Under the pieces are notes generated by a model. The model was not told where the DNA came from, did no database searches, and saw nothing but the letters and a program-made list of their open reading frames with translations. Of a stretch of 64,000 nucleotides of DNA, positions 40,601 to 49,830 are shown one piece after another. Within the stretch, counting starts at the first letter, position 1; every line of letters begins with the position of its first letter. The position numbers and the translations under genes were made by a program. The stretch is taken from positions 6,438,474 to 6,502,473 of the forward strand of contig RSEF01000019.1 in assembly GCA_003993805.1 (NCBI GenBank), written 5' to 3'. This DNA is from Himantopus leucocephalus (Eukaryota > Chordata > Aves > Charadriiformes > Recurvirostridae).

Positions 40601-41261
40601 GAGCATTGCTTTTTCTACACAAGCATTTTTTGCCAAAATCGTTTTGTTTGTTCCTAATTTCCCATGCTGTCATGGCTGTGCTAATGTGTTGTAGAATGGT
40701 TAAAATGGAAGTTCTGCATTGTTGTTGCATGAAGTGTTTAGAAGGCTGTGAAACTCCATTACCTTAGGGGATACAGTAGTGAAAGTTACTGGGCTGGCTG
40801 GTGTATTTCAGTGATACTGTTCATATTTTTCTTTCTATATTGGTGAGAAACATTGCAGAGTCCGGTATTTCAGTTGTCTCTGAGCAAGATCTACTACAAA
40901 CTCTGCAGGATGAGTATCAGTTGTATGTAGATACAACACACCGTATGCCTTTCTTTTTGCATGATGCTTAATGTTTTGGTATCAGTGGGTTTTTACTAGA
41001 TTCTTTTTTGTAATTCCATAATTGATGCATAGATGCATCACTTTTAATTTTCTCAGTTTCTAGGAAGTATGTAAGACATCTTTATATAATGGTGTATTGG
41101 TAGTATAGAGCAACACAGTGTTTCTGAATGTGTTAATTTGTTAACTACTGTCTTTCTTCTAGATTCAGCCTAACAGAACATTCATAGAAAAGGATCTGAC
41201 ACAGGAAGAGAACAGTTGGATGCAGAAACCGGACAATCTGGAATCACACGATGAGTTCTGA
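25548..41261 (+). CDS. INPP5K: INPP5K (SKIP), inositol polyphosphate 5-phosphatase K
   Basis: Removes the 5-phosphate from PI(4,5)P2 and PI(3,4,5)P3; the mammalian protein acts at the ER and at ruffles and dampens insulin signalling. Short-form segments: 25548-25594, 28177-28284, 28970-29078, 32007-32123, 32457-32629, 34380-34491, 35062-35171, 37517-37709, 37944-38081, 38617-38700, 39971-40075, 41163-41261 (TGA). They give 464 codons (human 448) with every junction in frame. Phosphatase domain about 16-323: [26 protein letters not shown] (189-197), [10 protein letters not shown] (264-273) and catalytic SDHKPV (311-316). The SKICH domain is about 324-432, containing WDWIGLFK and [12 protein letters not shown]. 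An additional 5' exon (27641-27962) offers a longer form of 540 aa with a different N-terminus. The WNV, GDLN, WTD and SDH signature residues are all present, so the enzyme should be active. Confidence 0.96.
25595..28176 (+). other. INPP5K: INPP5K introns 1 and 2 (exon 2 lies between them)
   Basis: Intron 1 is 25595-27640 and intron 2 is 27963-28176. Intron 1 holds an A-rich tract at about 26107-26150, a C run at about 26848-26857 and a T run at about 27126-27141. No other exon seen. Confidence 0.8.
27641..27962 (+). CDS. INPP5K: INPP5K exon 2, alternative serine-rich N-terminus (CDS from 27688)
   Basis: Acceptor tttatacttag, donor gttttg (weak). Coding from ATG 27688: 91 codons plus AG, joining exon 3 in frame. 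An in-frame TAA at 27646 makes 27688 the first usable ATG. Three parts are visible: an N-terminus [20 protein letters not shown], a basic/serine patch [15 protein letters not shown], and a charged helical stretch with [20 protein letters not shown] then [16 protein letters not shown] do not recognise this sequence as a named domain. RSRSAS looks like a basophilic kinase or 14-3-3 type site and SSDDEIHEE like a CK2 site (inference). It could be a cassette exon or the first exon of a separate promoter. Confidence 0.8.
28177..28284 (+). CDS. INPP5K: INPP5K exon 3
   Basis: Acceptor gtttgtttgtag, donor gtaagt. Completes the split Arg, then [20 protein letters not shown] and MYVIG. Start of the 5-phosphatase fold; TWNV carries the conserved Asn. 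Confidence 0.96.
28285..32006 (+). other. INPP5K: INPP5K introns 3 and 4 (exon 4 lies between them)
   Basis: Introns 28285-28969 and 29079-32006. AT-rich, with an A-rich CCAAACC-type stretch at about 31318-31352. Nothing recognised. Confidence 0.8.
28970..29078 (+). CDS. INPP5K: INPP5K exon 4
   Basis: Acceptor tgtattcag, donor gtaatt. Its first base C completes GGC (Gly), then [20 protein letters not shown] and SPLGYIK. The Glu of LQE is the metal-binding residue of the family. Confidence 0.96.
32007..32123 (+). CDS. INPP5K: INPP5K exon 5
   Basis: 39 codons, phase 0: [20 protein letters not shown] then [18 protein letters not shown]. Acceptor ctcttccag, donor gtaagg. Matches human HVRMQGILLLVFAKYQHLP and TGLFGYW. 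Confidence 0.97.
32457..32629 (+). CDS. INPP5K: INPP5K exon 6
   Basis: Acceptor cataccag, donor gtgagt. [20 protein letters not shown] then [20 protein letters not shown]; ends LDH plus GA of a split Asp. NKGG and NCHLPAH are conserved catalytic-core motifs. Confidence 0.97.
32975..33205 (-). mobile_element. CR1 LINE 3'-end fragment, interrupted by assembly gap
   Basis: TCATAGAATCATAGAATAGTTTGAGTTGGAAGGGACCTT is the reverse complement of the CR1 3' terminus with its ATTCTATGA repeats. After the gap, CTGATCATCTTCATGGCCTC, CTGGACTCACTCCAACAGGT and GGGGGCCCCAG are CR1 sequence in the same orientation. It lies in INPP5K intron 6 and is truncated, with no ORF. Confidence 0.9.
33018..33117. other. 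Assembly gap (100 N)
   Basis: Exactly 100 N, probably a placeholder length. The gap falls in the CR1 copy, so the missing sequence is probably CR1 and not an exon; exons 6 and 7 of INPP5K on either side join in frame. Confidence 0.98.
34380..34491 (+). CDS. INPP5K: INPP5K exon 7
   Basis: Follows a 47-base T-dominated polypyrimidine tract ending aaag; donor gtatgt. Encodes [20 protein letters not shown] then LLWEKDQ. The GDLN Asp and Asn are catalytic in the family. Confidence 0.97.
35062..35171 (+). CDS. INPP5K: INPP5K exon 8
   Basis: Acceptor tttctgcag, donor gtaaaa. [20 protein letters not shown] then [16 protein letters not shown] plus AG of a split Ser. Confidence 0.96.
37517..37709 (+). 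CDS. INPP5K: INPP5K exon 9
   Basis: Acceptor cttttgcag, donor gtgctg (weak). [20 protein letters not shown] then [20 protein letters not shown], with the catalytic His of SDHKP. If the short 234-bp intron is kept, the frame adds VLSQLRC and stops at 37731-37733. Confidence 0.97.
37944..38081 (+). CDS. INPP5K: INPP5K exon 10, SKICH start
   Basis: 46 codons, phase 0: [20 protein letters not shown] then [13 protein letters not shown]. Acceptor tttgtctag, donor gtaatg. WDWIGLFK is the SKICH signature. Confidence 0.97.
38617..38700 (+). CDS. INPP5K: INPP5K exon 11, SKICH middle
   Basis: 28 codons, phase 0: [20 protein letters not shown] then SSNKDSKQ. Acceptor cctttgcag, donor gtaagc. Matches human VGLRDVNDYVSYAWVGD. 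Confidence 0.96.
39248..39267. repeat. (CAAA)n microsatellite
   Basis: About five CAAA units in INPP5K intron 11. Confidence 0.85.
39971..40075 (+). CDS. INPP5K: INPP5K exon 12, SKICH end
   Basis: 35 codons, phase 0: [20 protein letters not shown] then [15 protein letters not shown]. Acceptor ttgttgacag, donor gtaata. Matches human [24 protein letters not shown]. Confidence 0.97.
41163..41261 (+). CDS. INPP5K: INPP5K exon 13, C-terminus and stop
   Basis: 32 codons plus [23 protein letters not shown] then [12 protein letters not shown]. Acceptor tttcttctag. The acidic tail differs from the human tail, which is normal for this divergent end. Confidence 0.92.
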   Translation: MQPNRTFIEKDLTQEENSWMQKPDNLESHDEF

Positions 41262-42063
41262 AGGCAGAAAGGGCATTTAGTGGTCCTATTCAGGAGTCAG
41301 ATGATTCTTTATGTCTTAGCGATTATAAGCTTTTTTTCTTAGAAGATGGAGTAAGACAGTGCAAGTAAGACAGGTAGGATTGTTCAGAAACTTTGTAAGC
41401 TCATAGAAGATAATTTATTGTGGAAACATATTTTTAGTGTTACAGGGAGAGTAATGCTCTTGCACTGGATGAGAACTGTAAAAATAGCACCTAATGAATG
41501 CTGTATGTTTTAAGGTGATAGGCATTTCTAATACAATGATTTAACCTAAGTAAGTTGCGATCTGTAATAGATCTTTTAGGCTTGTGCCTTTTTTGTAGAG
41601 GATATTTTATTTATGGTATGGTATTTGCTATGCTATAACCACTTGATCATTGATTTCCAAATTTTTAGTTTAAATGAAGTTATTTAAAAAATTATTTATT
41701 AGATACAGCTAGTTAGTTTGTTTTAAAATTTTATTTGACTTTCAAATGTAAGCTGATTACCTTTCGGGAAACACATGTGGCAACAAGTCACACAAAAACA
41801 AAATCTTTGGAGTGTGTCAATTCTCCTTCGGTAGTAGATCCCTTGTCTTCATGCCTTACTGATAACTGTTTGTAGGATTTTCCATTTCTATTTTTTCCAG
41901 ATTGAAATACATTTATCAAAACACACTTTTCCTGATTTTTTAAATTCTTTTATAAAACAATTTAGCAATTTGCCTATTGCGTTTCTCTCTCTGATTTAAA
42001 AAAGTAAACCCACTTTTATACTAGTTCCTGGCTCAGAGTTAACCAGGATCCCACAATTTCTGA

Positions 42064-42069
42064 AATAAA
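42064..42069 (+). terminator. Candidate proximal polyadenylation signal of INPP5K
   Basis: AATAAA within TGAAATAAATTGTTT, followed by TG-containing sequence (AGTGTAGGTGAG) about 30 bp on. Confidence 0.5.
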
Positions 42070-43886
42070 TTGTTTAAGTTGAGAAATGCTTTAGTGTAGG
42101 TGAGCAGACCATAGTTCAGAAAGCACTTGTTGGCAATGAGCTCATGATCATGGTACTAACCCTGATTGTTTTCTGTTGTCATATCAAATTTAGAAAGCTA
42201 AAGCCGTATTTAAGTACATCCCTGGTATCACCCTGCTACATAATTGCTACACTTAAGACAGATGATGGGAATTATAAATGAGGAATTTCAGTGGAACAGG
42301 TTTTTTTCTTACGGCATAATCCGTGCTACCAAACCTGTAAATCTCTTCAATTTAGAGCAATCAGTCTGCAGAATTTCTGTTTTTCTAGAGGTGCTTAGAC
42401 CTTAATGTATCCTGTGCACTTGAGGGTGGAGGTGGAATAAGAAAGATCATGTACCTTTGAAAATCTGAAAGGTAGTTAGCTTCAGAAATGGTTTTGTTTC
42501 TTGATGAGGAAATGGAGATGTTTGGAAAGGATTGGAAGAGGCACCAACATTCCACAGAATCTCAGAGTGCAGTGCTAGAAAAGAGCACTTGTGAGTCTCT
42601 CACGTTCTAGATACACAGCTTTGAGCTACCTACTGCGTATAGTATGTAAAGTTAGTTACTAATCACTGCCATGTTGGTTATGGATGGAAAAGACAAAATT
42701 TGGTTTGAGGGGAAGAGCAAAGCAAAGGATGTTGGTGTGTTTATGCTGGAATATTGCTTCAGAACTGAATGGATTCCTTTTTGTTGGTTTGTTGTGGGTT
42801 TTTTTTGCTCAAAGCCTTAGGTTTTTTCAGGATTCTTTTGAGATAGAAGGTCAACACCTTGACATTGACATTTGTTGTGCAATTACTTGCTTATATCACT
42901 CACTGTATAAAATCTGCATTCTGGGTGTCTTTGTATACTGTGAAAACTATAATATAGGTTCACTGGTTAGATAGTTGCAGTGTGGGGTTTGAGAACACTT
43001 AGCCTCTGTAAATTTTAGTTACTCATATCTCAGCTTAAGCTTGGTGTTGGAACTGTTTCCAGTTGTAAGTAGTGTGGGCAGGTTCAGAGAATACTGTGTT
43101 GATTGCATGGATTAAAACTGCCTTGAGGTTTGAAGTTTGTACATTCCTATTATACTTTGGAACAATATTAGAAACAGTTTTCACATTTGTACCAGTCTTA
43201 ACAAGAATTTGTTTTGCACTAAATCTTTCAGATATGTGACTTTTCATGGCAATTAGGGCATCAGACAAATCCCTACCGAATTGCAAAGAACTTTTGCAGT
43301 TCCTGAGTTATACTCTGTTTCTGATTTTACATGTGTAACTGTATTACTGTACTCCATGCAAGGAGATTCTGTGGAGAGCTCAAAGAACCGTGGTCTTTGA
43401 ATTCCACGCCACAGCTGGCGATTTATTGTGGACCAAGATCCAGTTTCTTCTAATCAGGGTGCATCTGCTGTTCATGAGCAGCTCAGAGGGGGAGCCATAC
43501 AGCCGCTTTACATGGGCAAGAAACTCAAGATCCTTAATGTTGTATGAGAGCTGATAACCCTCTCAATCACTGGACATAGAAGCTGCATTTTCTAAACTAA
43601 TCCTTTGAACCACAGGACTTCACTGAAAATGCCCACGGCAGCTGTGATTGAATCTGCTTGTGTGTTAGTAGGATGCTGCACAGAACTGTATACTTCTTTC
43701 TTAAGTATTATGCACACAGTAGCACTTTTGTTTACTACTGTTACCTATGGTAGCTTTTCAAACTATTCCATGACCTGTAATAATGCAATTTCTGATGAAA
43801 TTTATCTTTCTTAAAACACCTTTAATTGGACGTTATAATCACTGGAAATGTTTTTATACTCGTGTTTTATTTTCATGTACCACTAA

Positions 43887-43892
43887 AATAAA
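43887..43892 (+). terminator. Candidate distal polyadenylation signal of INPP5K
   Basis: AATAAA with a GT-rich downstream element 15-35 bp later. It is about 3.1 kb before the MYO1C TATA box. Confidence 0.45.
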
Positions 43893-43910
43893 TCCTGGCA
43901 GTGAAGTGTT

Positions 43911-46900
43911 CTATGTGGCCTCTGTTAATTTGAGAACAAACACATTGGTTCGGGTGGGGAGGATTAATTTGTGCATGGTAACCTTTCTCCAAGAAACTTT
44001 GGTCATGTTTAATGCACAGGAACAACAGTATTTTAGAATGGAAATATGTCAGTAATAACATACCCAGTAGGGCCTTGGACTGCAAAAGAAGGGCAAGGAC
44101 AAATACTATTTTTCTTCTGGATAAAGCATATTCATGTAATATTTTATTTTTCATTTAAATGAGTCCAGTATTAAATGGACTTCTGTTTTGGATTTTCTGT
44201 CCCTCCTCCCCCATTGAGGAGGTTTTGATATTTTCCTTGTAAAAATGCTTGAAGCCACTTACGTTTCTTTCTTAATTTCTAAGAACAAGTTCTTCTAAAT
44301 TCACTTTTTCACATTATGATTTGAGATGTCTTTTTTGTCTTCGTGAAAGATCTGCCACATTTTACTTCATATTTTAAATTTTGTATGTTTTAATATAAAT
44401 TTGCTATCAAATAATTTCCATCTAAGGGTAACTTTTCATAATTCCCTGCTGATAGAGAATTTATTTTAAAATAGGAAATATGTCTACCAAGGGATGTTCT
44501 TCAGTATAGCCTTATTTAACTTCCATATATTTCTGATTCCTAGCTAACCTCAGGATGTGCAGTGTATCATTGCACATAGATAGTACAGCTCTCTGTAAAC
44601 AGGAAATATTTCTAAGATGTCTTGCGTGTTTGTTAGACCCTAAAAATACATTCTGATAAAAACTATTGTTTCTACTACCACTACTTCCTTCTCTGCTCTT
44701 GGGCACTAAGTGACACTCAGATGAACTTGTCTTAATTAATATACTGCAGTGGAAAGGTCAGTTGAACAAAGCCTGAATTAGGTTTTCCTTGAGAGAGGAA
44801 ATGATAGCTTTTTTGAGAACTCTGCATTACTAACAGGAATATTTCTGATGGCCCTGTCTGTCCTTGAGTGTAGGGGTTCACTGTTTGAAAGTGATTGAAA
44901 TGAAGGGATTTCTTCTGCGATAACAAGATGTAGAGATCACAGAAAGTTCCTGGTACTCATCACGGCATGAATACCAATGTTATTTAAGTTTATAACTCAT
45001 GCATTAAGCAGATAATACCCTAATTTCCTTATATCTGTTTTTTTCTTTATACCAATCTTGAAAGAGAATGGAGAAAAAGATTTTTGTGTAGAGATGGAAT
45101 TGTTTGAGGCCAGTTGTCTATACGCACACCTTGCTTTTTTTTATCTTGGACTCTGTCCCTTCAGGCGCAAGCTCAAACATTAGAGTTTGCAGGGTAGTGC
45201 AGCGTAAGCTCTTTGTGTGGCTGCTTTGGTCAGCCAAGGCAGTGGCACTCACCACCTGACCCATCCGTGCAGTACACATTGAGTTACTCTGGAAACTGAT
45301 CTGCTCAGGAGCTATGCTGAACTTGTCCAATCAGTTGCTTCAACTTTAGAAAAATCAGGTATCTGTGTGTACATCCCACCTCCCTGTATTACAGTGGAAC
45401 TGTCATCTTCCCTTTCGAGGTCCCTGCAATTAAAAATAAGAACATCTCATATGTGCAATCTAGACAGTAGCAAGAGAACCTGTGTGGGAGCTTTTGAAGT
45501 GCAGGTTGGAAGAATCACTGGAGGAAAACAGGGAAGTCAGAGAAAGCATGAGATCTGGGAATGTGGACTGGCGAGAGGAAATGCAGAGGTGTGGGAAAAA
45601 TTCAGAAAATAAGAATTTACTAGCACCACAAAAAGAAGAAAAATACAATAGCAAATATTTTAACCTATTAACCATGCTTTGTTTGAAACTGACAGTTATC
45701 AAATACAGACATCAGCCCTAGCAGGGAATGTTTCAGCATTGTTTATCAAATACGAGCTTTATTGTAACTGTGGTTTTAAAGTGTACTGCTTGGTCTCAGC
45801 AGAGACCACACGATGTTCCTTTCTTCCCTTTTCTATCTTGTTCTCTATTTTGTTTTTCTTCAGCCTCTTTCTACTTTCTTTATCCTTTTCTTTTTTTCCT
45901 CTTGTTCTCACTTACTTGTTGCCCGTTTTCAGAAGGTTTTTTGGACATAATTCTGGTATCTGCGTCACAGAAATAATTCCAGTTAAACAGCCCTCATGTT
46001 CTAATTTCTCTGTATAGGAAGTGTAGATGAGATAGGCTAGGTATTGCTCCATATTTATACTGAGTAGGGCGGGTTTGTTTGGGGAAGTGACAGTGATGGG
46101 GTTTTTAAAACACGATAAAATCTTTTTCAGTAGATCCCTATATTGGGAAGAAAGTGGTCAAGGAAACAATTGTTGGACTAGAACAATCTTGTCTGTAACA
46201 GCTAAGGGAAGTATAAGAATAATTCCAGATGCGAAACACAGAATAGTGACAGCCCATTTGTTTTCAGTTGCTGAACAGAACGCTGTTCTCTGTATCTGCT
46301 CTTGAATGGCCAGGTGCTTGTTAATCTTAACAGCTAGGTAGTTTTTTTGACAGTGGAATTGGTTTGCGGTAGAGTTGAAAGCTGAAATTTGGCTCTTCCA
46401 AGAAGATTGAAGGAATTGTCCCCTAGCAGCAAGTCTTAAAGTACCTGAGATTTAGACTGATCTCTTTTCTCCCCAGTCACCGGCATCTGTTGGGGGTGTG
46501 CGGTGGGGGATCGTAGTCTAGTACTGCATGAATAGATGACATGGNTTGCACTGGAACCGGTGCTCACCAGATGGTTTTTCTCCTATTCATAGTAGGAATT
46601 TTTGTGCAGTAACGTGCGAGTTAATTTCCTTTGTCATGATCAGTTAACTACTCAAAGATTCAATTAATAATGATTCGTTCTGCAGTAATTTGAAGAACTT
46701 CCTGTAGTTACCATGGGAGCAATCAGTGTTTTCTATTGCTCTCTCTCTAAACCAAGTAGCTTGAAGGCAAAGATGAAGAATCTTTTCTACATAAAATCTC
46801 TACGTAGATTTGTAAAGTTTACCTTATGATTGTTTCGTGCTAAAACCTGTGAAATGGCATCCGCAGCAACTTGACTTTTCTAAGTCCGCTGGGACTAAAA

Positions 46901-47029
46901 TGGAACATCAACAAAGTTTGCGGCCATAAACAGGACCATAAATTCAGGCTTCTTGGAACTGTCTTGGCACGTTGTAACTAGTGGAAACTAGTCTTGAACT
47001 TAATTGTTTCAGCTCACACCTACACTGGG
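43911..47029. other. INPP5K-MYO1C intergenic region
   Basis: About 3.1 kb without a supported gene on either strand. A pyrimidine-rich stretch lies at about 45810-45910, and a single N at 46545. Short open frames here have no family similarity. Confidence 0.7.
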
Positions 47030-47037
47030 TATAAATA
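47030..47037 (+). promoter_or_regulatory. MYO1C: TATA box of the MYO1C long-isoform promoter
   Basis: TATAAATA in GGGTATAAATACAG, 164 bp before the MYO1C ATG. A start 25-32 bp downstream would fall at about 47055-47070 (CCTCTCACAACAGG). The surrounding DNA is not CpG-rich, so this is a focused promoter unlike the INPP5K one. Confidence 0.7.
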
Positions 47038-47193
47038 CAGCGGTTCCTCTCTTCCTCTCACAACAGGGCTCTGAACCAAAGACTGCAGTTAGTCAAGGTC
47101 TTCTCCCACACTACTCGGGGAGTTCTGCTGCTGTGCTTTGAAATCGGAACTATCCGTAAAGAATAGAGAGATATATTAACTTACCTTGGAAAG

Positions 47194-47268
47194 ATGGAAC
47201 TGCAAATTGAATGTATTCCTACAGGAGAAATCATCCGCGTGGTTAGTCGCAATGGAAAACGCAAGACT
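47194..47268 (+). CDS. MYO1C: MYO1C first coding exon (N-terminally extended isoform); rest of gene beyond window
   Basis: MYO1C is a single-headed class I myosin that links actin to phosphoinositide-bearing membranes and has nuclear isoforms in mammals. This exon reads MELQIECIPTGEIIRVVSRN then GKRKT and ends at a GTAAGC donor. It aligns with the 35-residue extension of human isoform A, MALQVELVPTGEIIRVV.., sharing LQ and PTGEIIRVV. The ATG has A at -3 and G at +4 (strong Kozak). Phase 0 exit, 25 codons. It lies in the expected place, after INPP5K on the same strand. I searched the remaining 16.7 kb for the next exon (conserved MESALTARDRVG) and did not find it. Confidence 0.88.
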
Positions 47269-48979
47269 GTAAGCCTGGATTTTATTGTTCTCTTTTCCCT
47301 TCGTGTAGCGTTAGTTACACGATTACTGGTTTGGTAACCGTTGTTCTGAACTGAGAAACACCAGTGCAAAAATACGAGGGTTCTGCAAGACTGGTTGGTC
47401 ATCGCAGTGACTGTAGCTGCGTTGTGAACAGTTTTCTCTCACTAGGGTGAAGTCAGGAGCGGTGAATGTTAAGTGACTGGGAGTTTAGAACATGTATTAA
47501 AGTGTATTTCCTGTAGAAATACTTCAGTGTACCAAAGTTGGCGTGACTTGCAGTTGGCGTATTGGCCCACCCGTATTTATTCTATCGGAATTCTGGGAGC
47601 ACTTTCAAACTACAAAGGAAGGGAAACAGCTTTGAAAAGAGGATTTTGATCCTCTTCAATATCGATTGTCCCTGTTGTCACTGGATTCATACCCTGAATG
47701 TTATAGGAAGGTTCACACATCAAAAATTCAGTGGTAGAGGAACGTATTAATGGAATGTTACTAATATCTTGAGGAATGGGGTATTCTGTTAACTTGTGAT
47801 TTTTTTTTACTTCGGTTCAGGGTTTGTTTGTGAGCAAATGGAAAATCCATGAGCTGGTTATTTCTGGTTTTGACATAGTAGATGTAAATAGTTAAGAAAG
47901 ACACAGTAGTTTTATAAGAATAATTTCAGTTTTCAGTACTTGGAAGGAATGGCATTCTGTGTGTTTTGCTTCAGAATATTTTCTAACTGGGTTTGTGTAC
48001 TGCTAATTGAAAGAATCTAAAGAGAAGGAGCTGTGTAAAAACTTTTGAAAATCCTCCTTATGTTTAAATGTACCTGAATGCAACTGTGAATGTATATCTC
48101 TTTGTCGTAGGTACTTACAAACTGTTTAACAGCTCTTCAGCAATCTGGTAGCAGATTGCTCTGGCCAGAGCATCTTGTACCCAAGTACACATCTGTGCTT
48201 GGCGCTGCAGTTTCCCAGTATTGTCTTTCTAGTAAGTAATCTGAAACTCGATCTGAAAATTAGCTAAGACATTTACTGTGTGGGTTACACAATTGTTAGG
48301 CAGAGTCATTTTACTTCAGAAAAACCTGAGAGCTCTGCCTTGTCGGGAGAGGAGATAGTGGCAATTCTGGTATTCTTTGGTTTCCAGTAACTGGTCCAGG
48401 AATGTTACTGACTTATTTGTAGTGACAGTAGAGGACACTGGCTGGATTGAATTGTCTTTCCCAGAGGGAACCTTATCCCGAATAGCATGTGCCAGGATCC
48501 TGGGGGAGACATCAGAGGGAGAAAAGCTATTAGTTCAGCTTTCTAAAAAGTTTTAAATACTCATTAACAGTCCATAAAACTGTAATTTGCAACTTTGAGG
48601 ACAGCAGTCTGTATTTGTCAAGTACTGACAGCGCTGCAGGAAGAAAAGTAGTTTCTGATGTCCTGGGCTTTAATACAAACAGAAGCTCATAGTTGAAGAT
48701 AGTTTAAACTGCTGCAGGAATGGGAAGTGCGGAGCTTTACCGCTTCAGCTCCGTGTGCTTCAGGCTGTTGGAATTAAATCCCATGCGGAGTTCCCTGTGG
48801 ATCCTGCCTAGGCTGCCTCCGGTTTGTCGCGTGTGTGTGAGATGAACACAGACGTGTGTTGCCGCACAGTGACCTGTGTTCACTCTGGCTTTGGAGATTC
48901 ACTCCGGAGTGGGCTTCGCCCTGCGTCCATCTCGGAAAGGCACACTTTTTGATGATTCCCACAAACGGGGAAGGGATGG

Positions 48980-49830
48980 TAAAATTATCTGTTGTGCGCT
49001 GGAGGGGACAGGTGCGTCTGTCATTGTAAGCGACCGGAACGCGAACCGACGCGGTCCGGAGCCTTATCAGCAGGATGCTCCTGTCCCGAACAATGTAATC
49101 ACTGCGAGCGGGTTCCTGCCTCCGCCGCGGGCGGAGGGGGGTCGGTGCCGCGGCGCTCAAGCGCTCCCCGCTCCCGCCCTCCCGGGGGACACGGGGCGGG
49201 GGGGGGGGATCCGCCGCTCCCCGCGGCCTCCCCGCCCCGCGGAGCTGACGGCAGGTGAGGGCGGAGGCAGGGCCGCGGCCTCCCCGCCCGCACTCCGCAT
49301 GCCCGGCGCTCGGACATGCTCACTAGCGGCGCGGCGCGGGCTCCCGTGGGCAGTCGGCGCCGAGGGGCTGGCGGAGCCGCCGCAGGGCCCCGAACCGCGC
49401 GTCCCGGGGCCGCGGAGCGCAGGTGAGCGGGGCGGCGGGCGGAGGGGCGGGAGGGGGCGAGCGGCGTGGCCGTGGCAGGGCCGGACCGAGCCGCCCGTGG
49501 AAGTGGGGAAGGGGGGGGTGGTGGTGGTGGTGACCGCAGCCGCGATCCTCCGCTCCGCGCTCGCCGAAAAGCGGCGGGGCTCGGCCACATGGCCGCGGGC
49601 TGGCGGGAGCACGCTGCCGGCTCGGGGGCTGCGCCGGGAGGTGCCGGCGGGGGGAGCCGGGGGCGGCACCGGACGGCGCCCCGGGGAGGGCGGACAGCCG
49701 CGGCTTGGCCGTTCCCCCGAAGTCAGCGCCCTTCCCGGAAACTCTGAAATTTCCACGGTGGAAACAAACGACCCTTTCAGAGCAACCGGCATCCTGGCGG
49801 CCGCACGGCGTGTCCCCGGCAGCCCGGAGG
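48980..49830 (+). promoter_or_regulatory. MYO1C: CpG island, probable second MYO1C promoter with non-coding first exon(s)
   Basis: Strongly GC- and CpG-rich block with G runs (11 G at about 49198-49208, GGTGGTGGTGGT at about 49511). Two good + strand donors are visible: GCAG|GTGAGG after 49254 and GCGCAG|GTGAGC after 49422. The open frames leading to them exit in phases unlike the upstream MYO1C exon, so a first exon here is best read as non-coding. It would serve the isoform starting at the internal Met (MESALT.. in human). The promoter of an unrelated RNA is the alternative. Confidence 0.55.

Larger units (their letters stand above)
37710..41162 (+). other. INPP5K: INPP5K introns 9-12 (interrupted by exons 10-12)
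   Basis: Introns 37710-37943, 38082-38616, 38701-39970 and 40076-41162. Only the CAAA microsatellite stands out. Confidence 0.8.
41262..43910 (+). other. INPP5K: INPP5K 3' UTR (extent uncertain)
   Basis: AT-rich sequence without exon-like coding. AATAAA at 42064 would give a UTR of about 0.8 kb, and AATAAA at 43887, followed by GTGAAGTGTTCTATGTGG, a UTR of about 2.6 kb. Confidence 0.5.

Noticed and set aside
42545..42600. Possible CR1 end (CACAGAATCTCAGAGTGCAG)
   Set aside because: Too short and too diverged to separate from chance.
49283..49422. Coding first exon of MYO1C in the CpG island from one of two ATGs
   Set aside because: Their frames leave the donor in phase 1 or 2, while the known upstream MYO1C exon leaves in phase 0; the peptides do not resemble the nuclear myosin I start.
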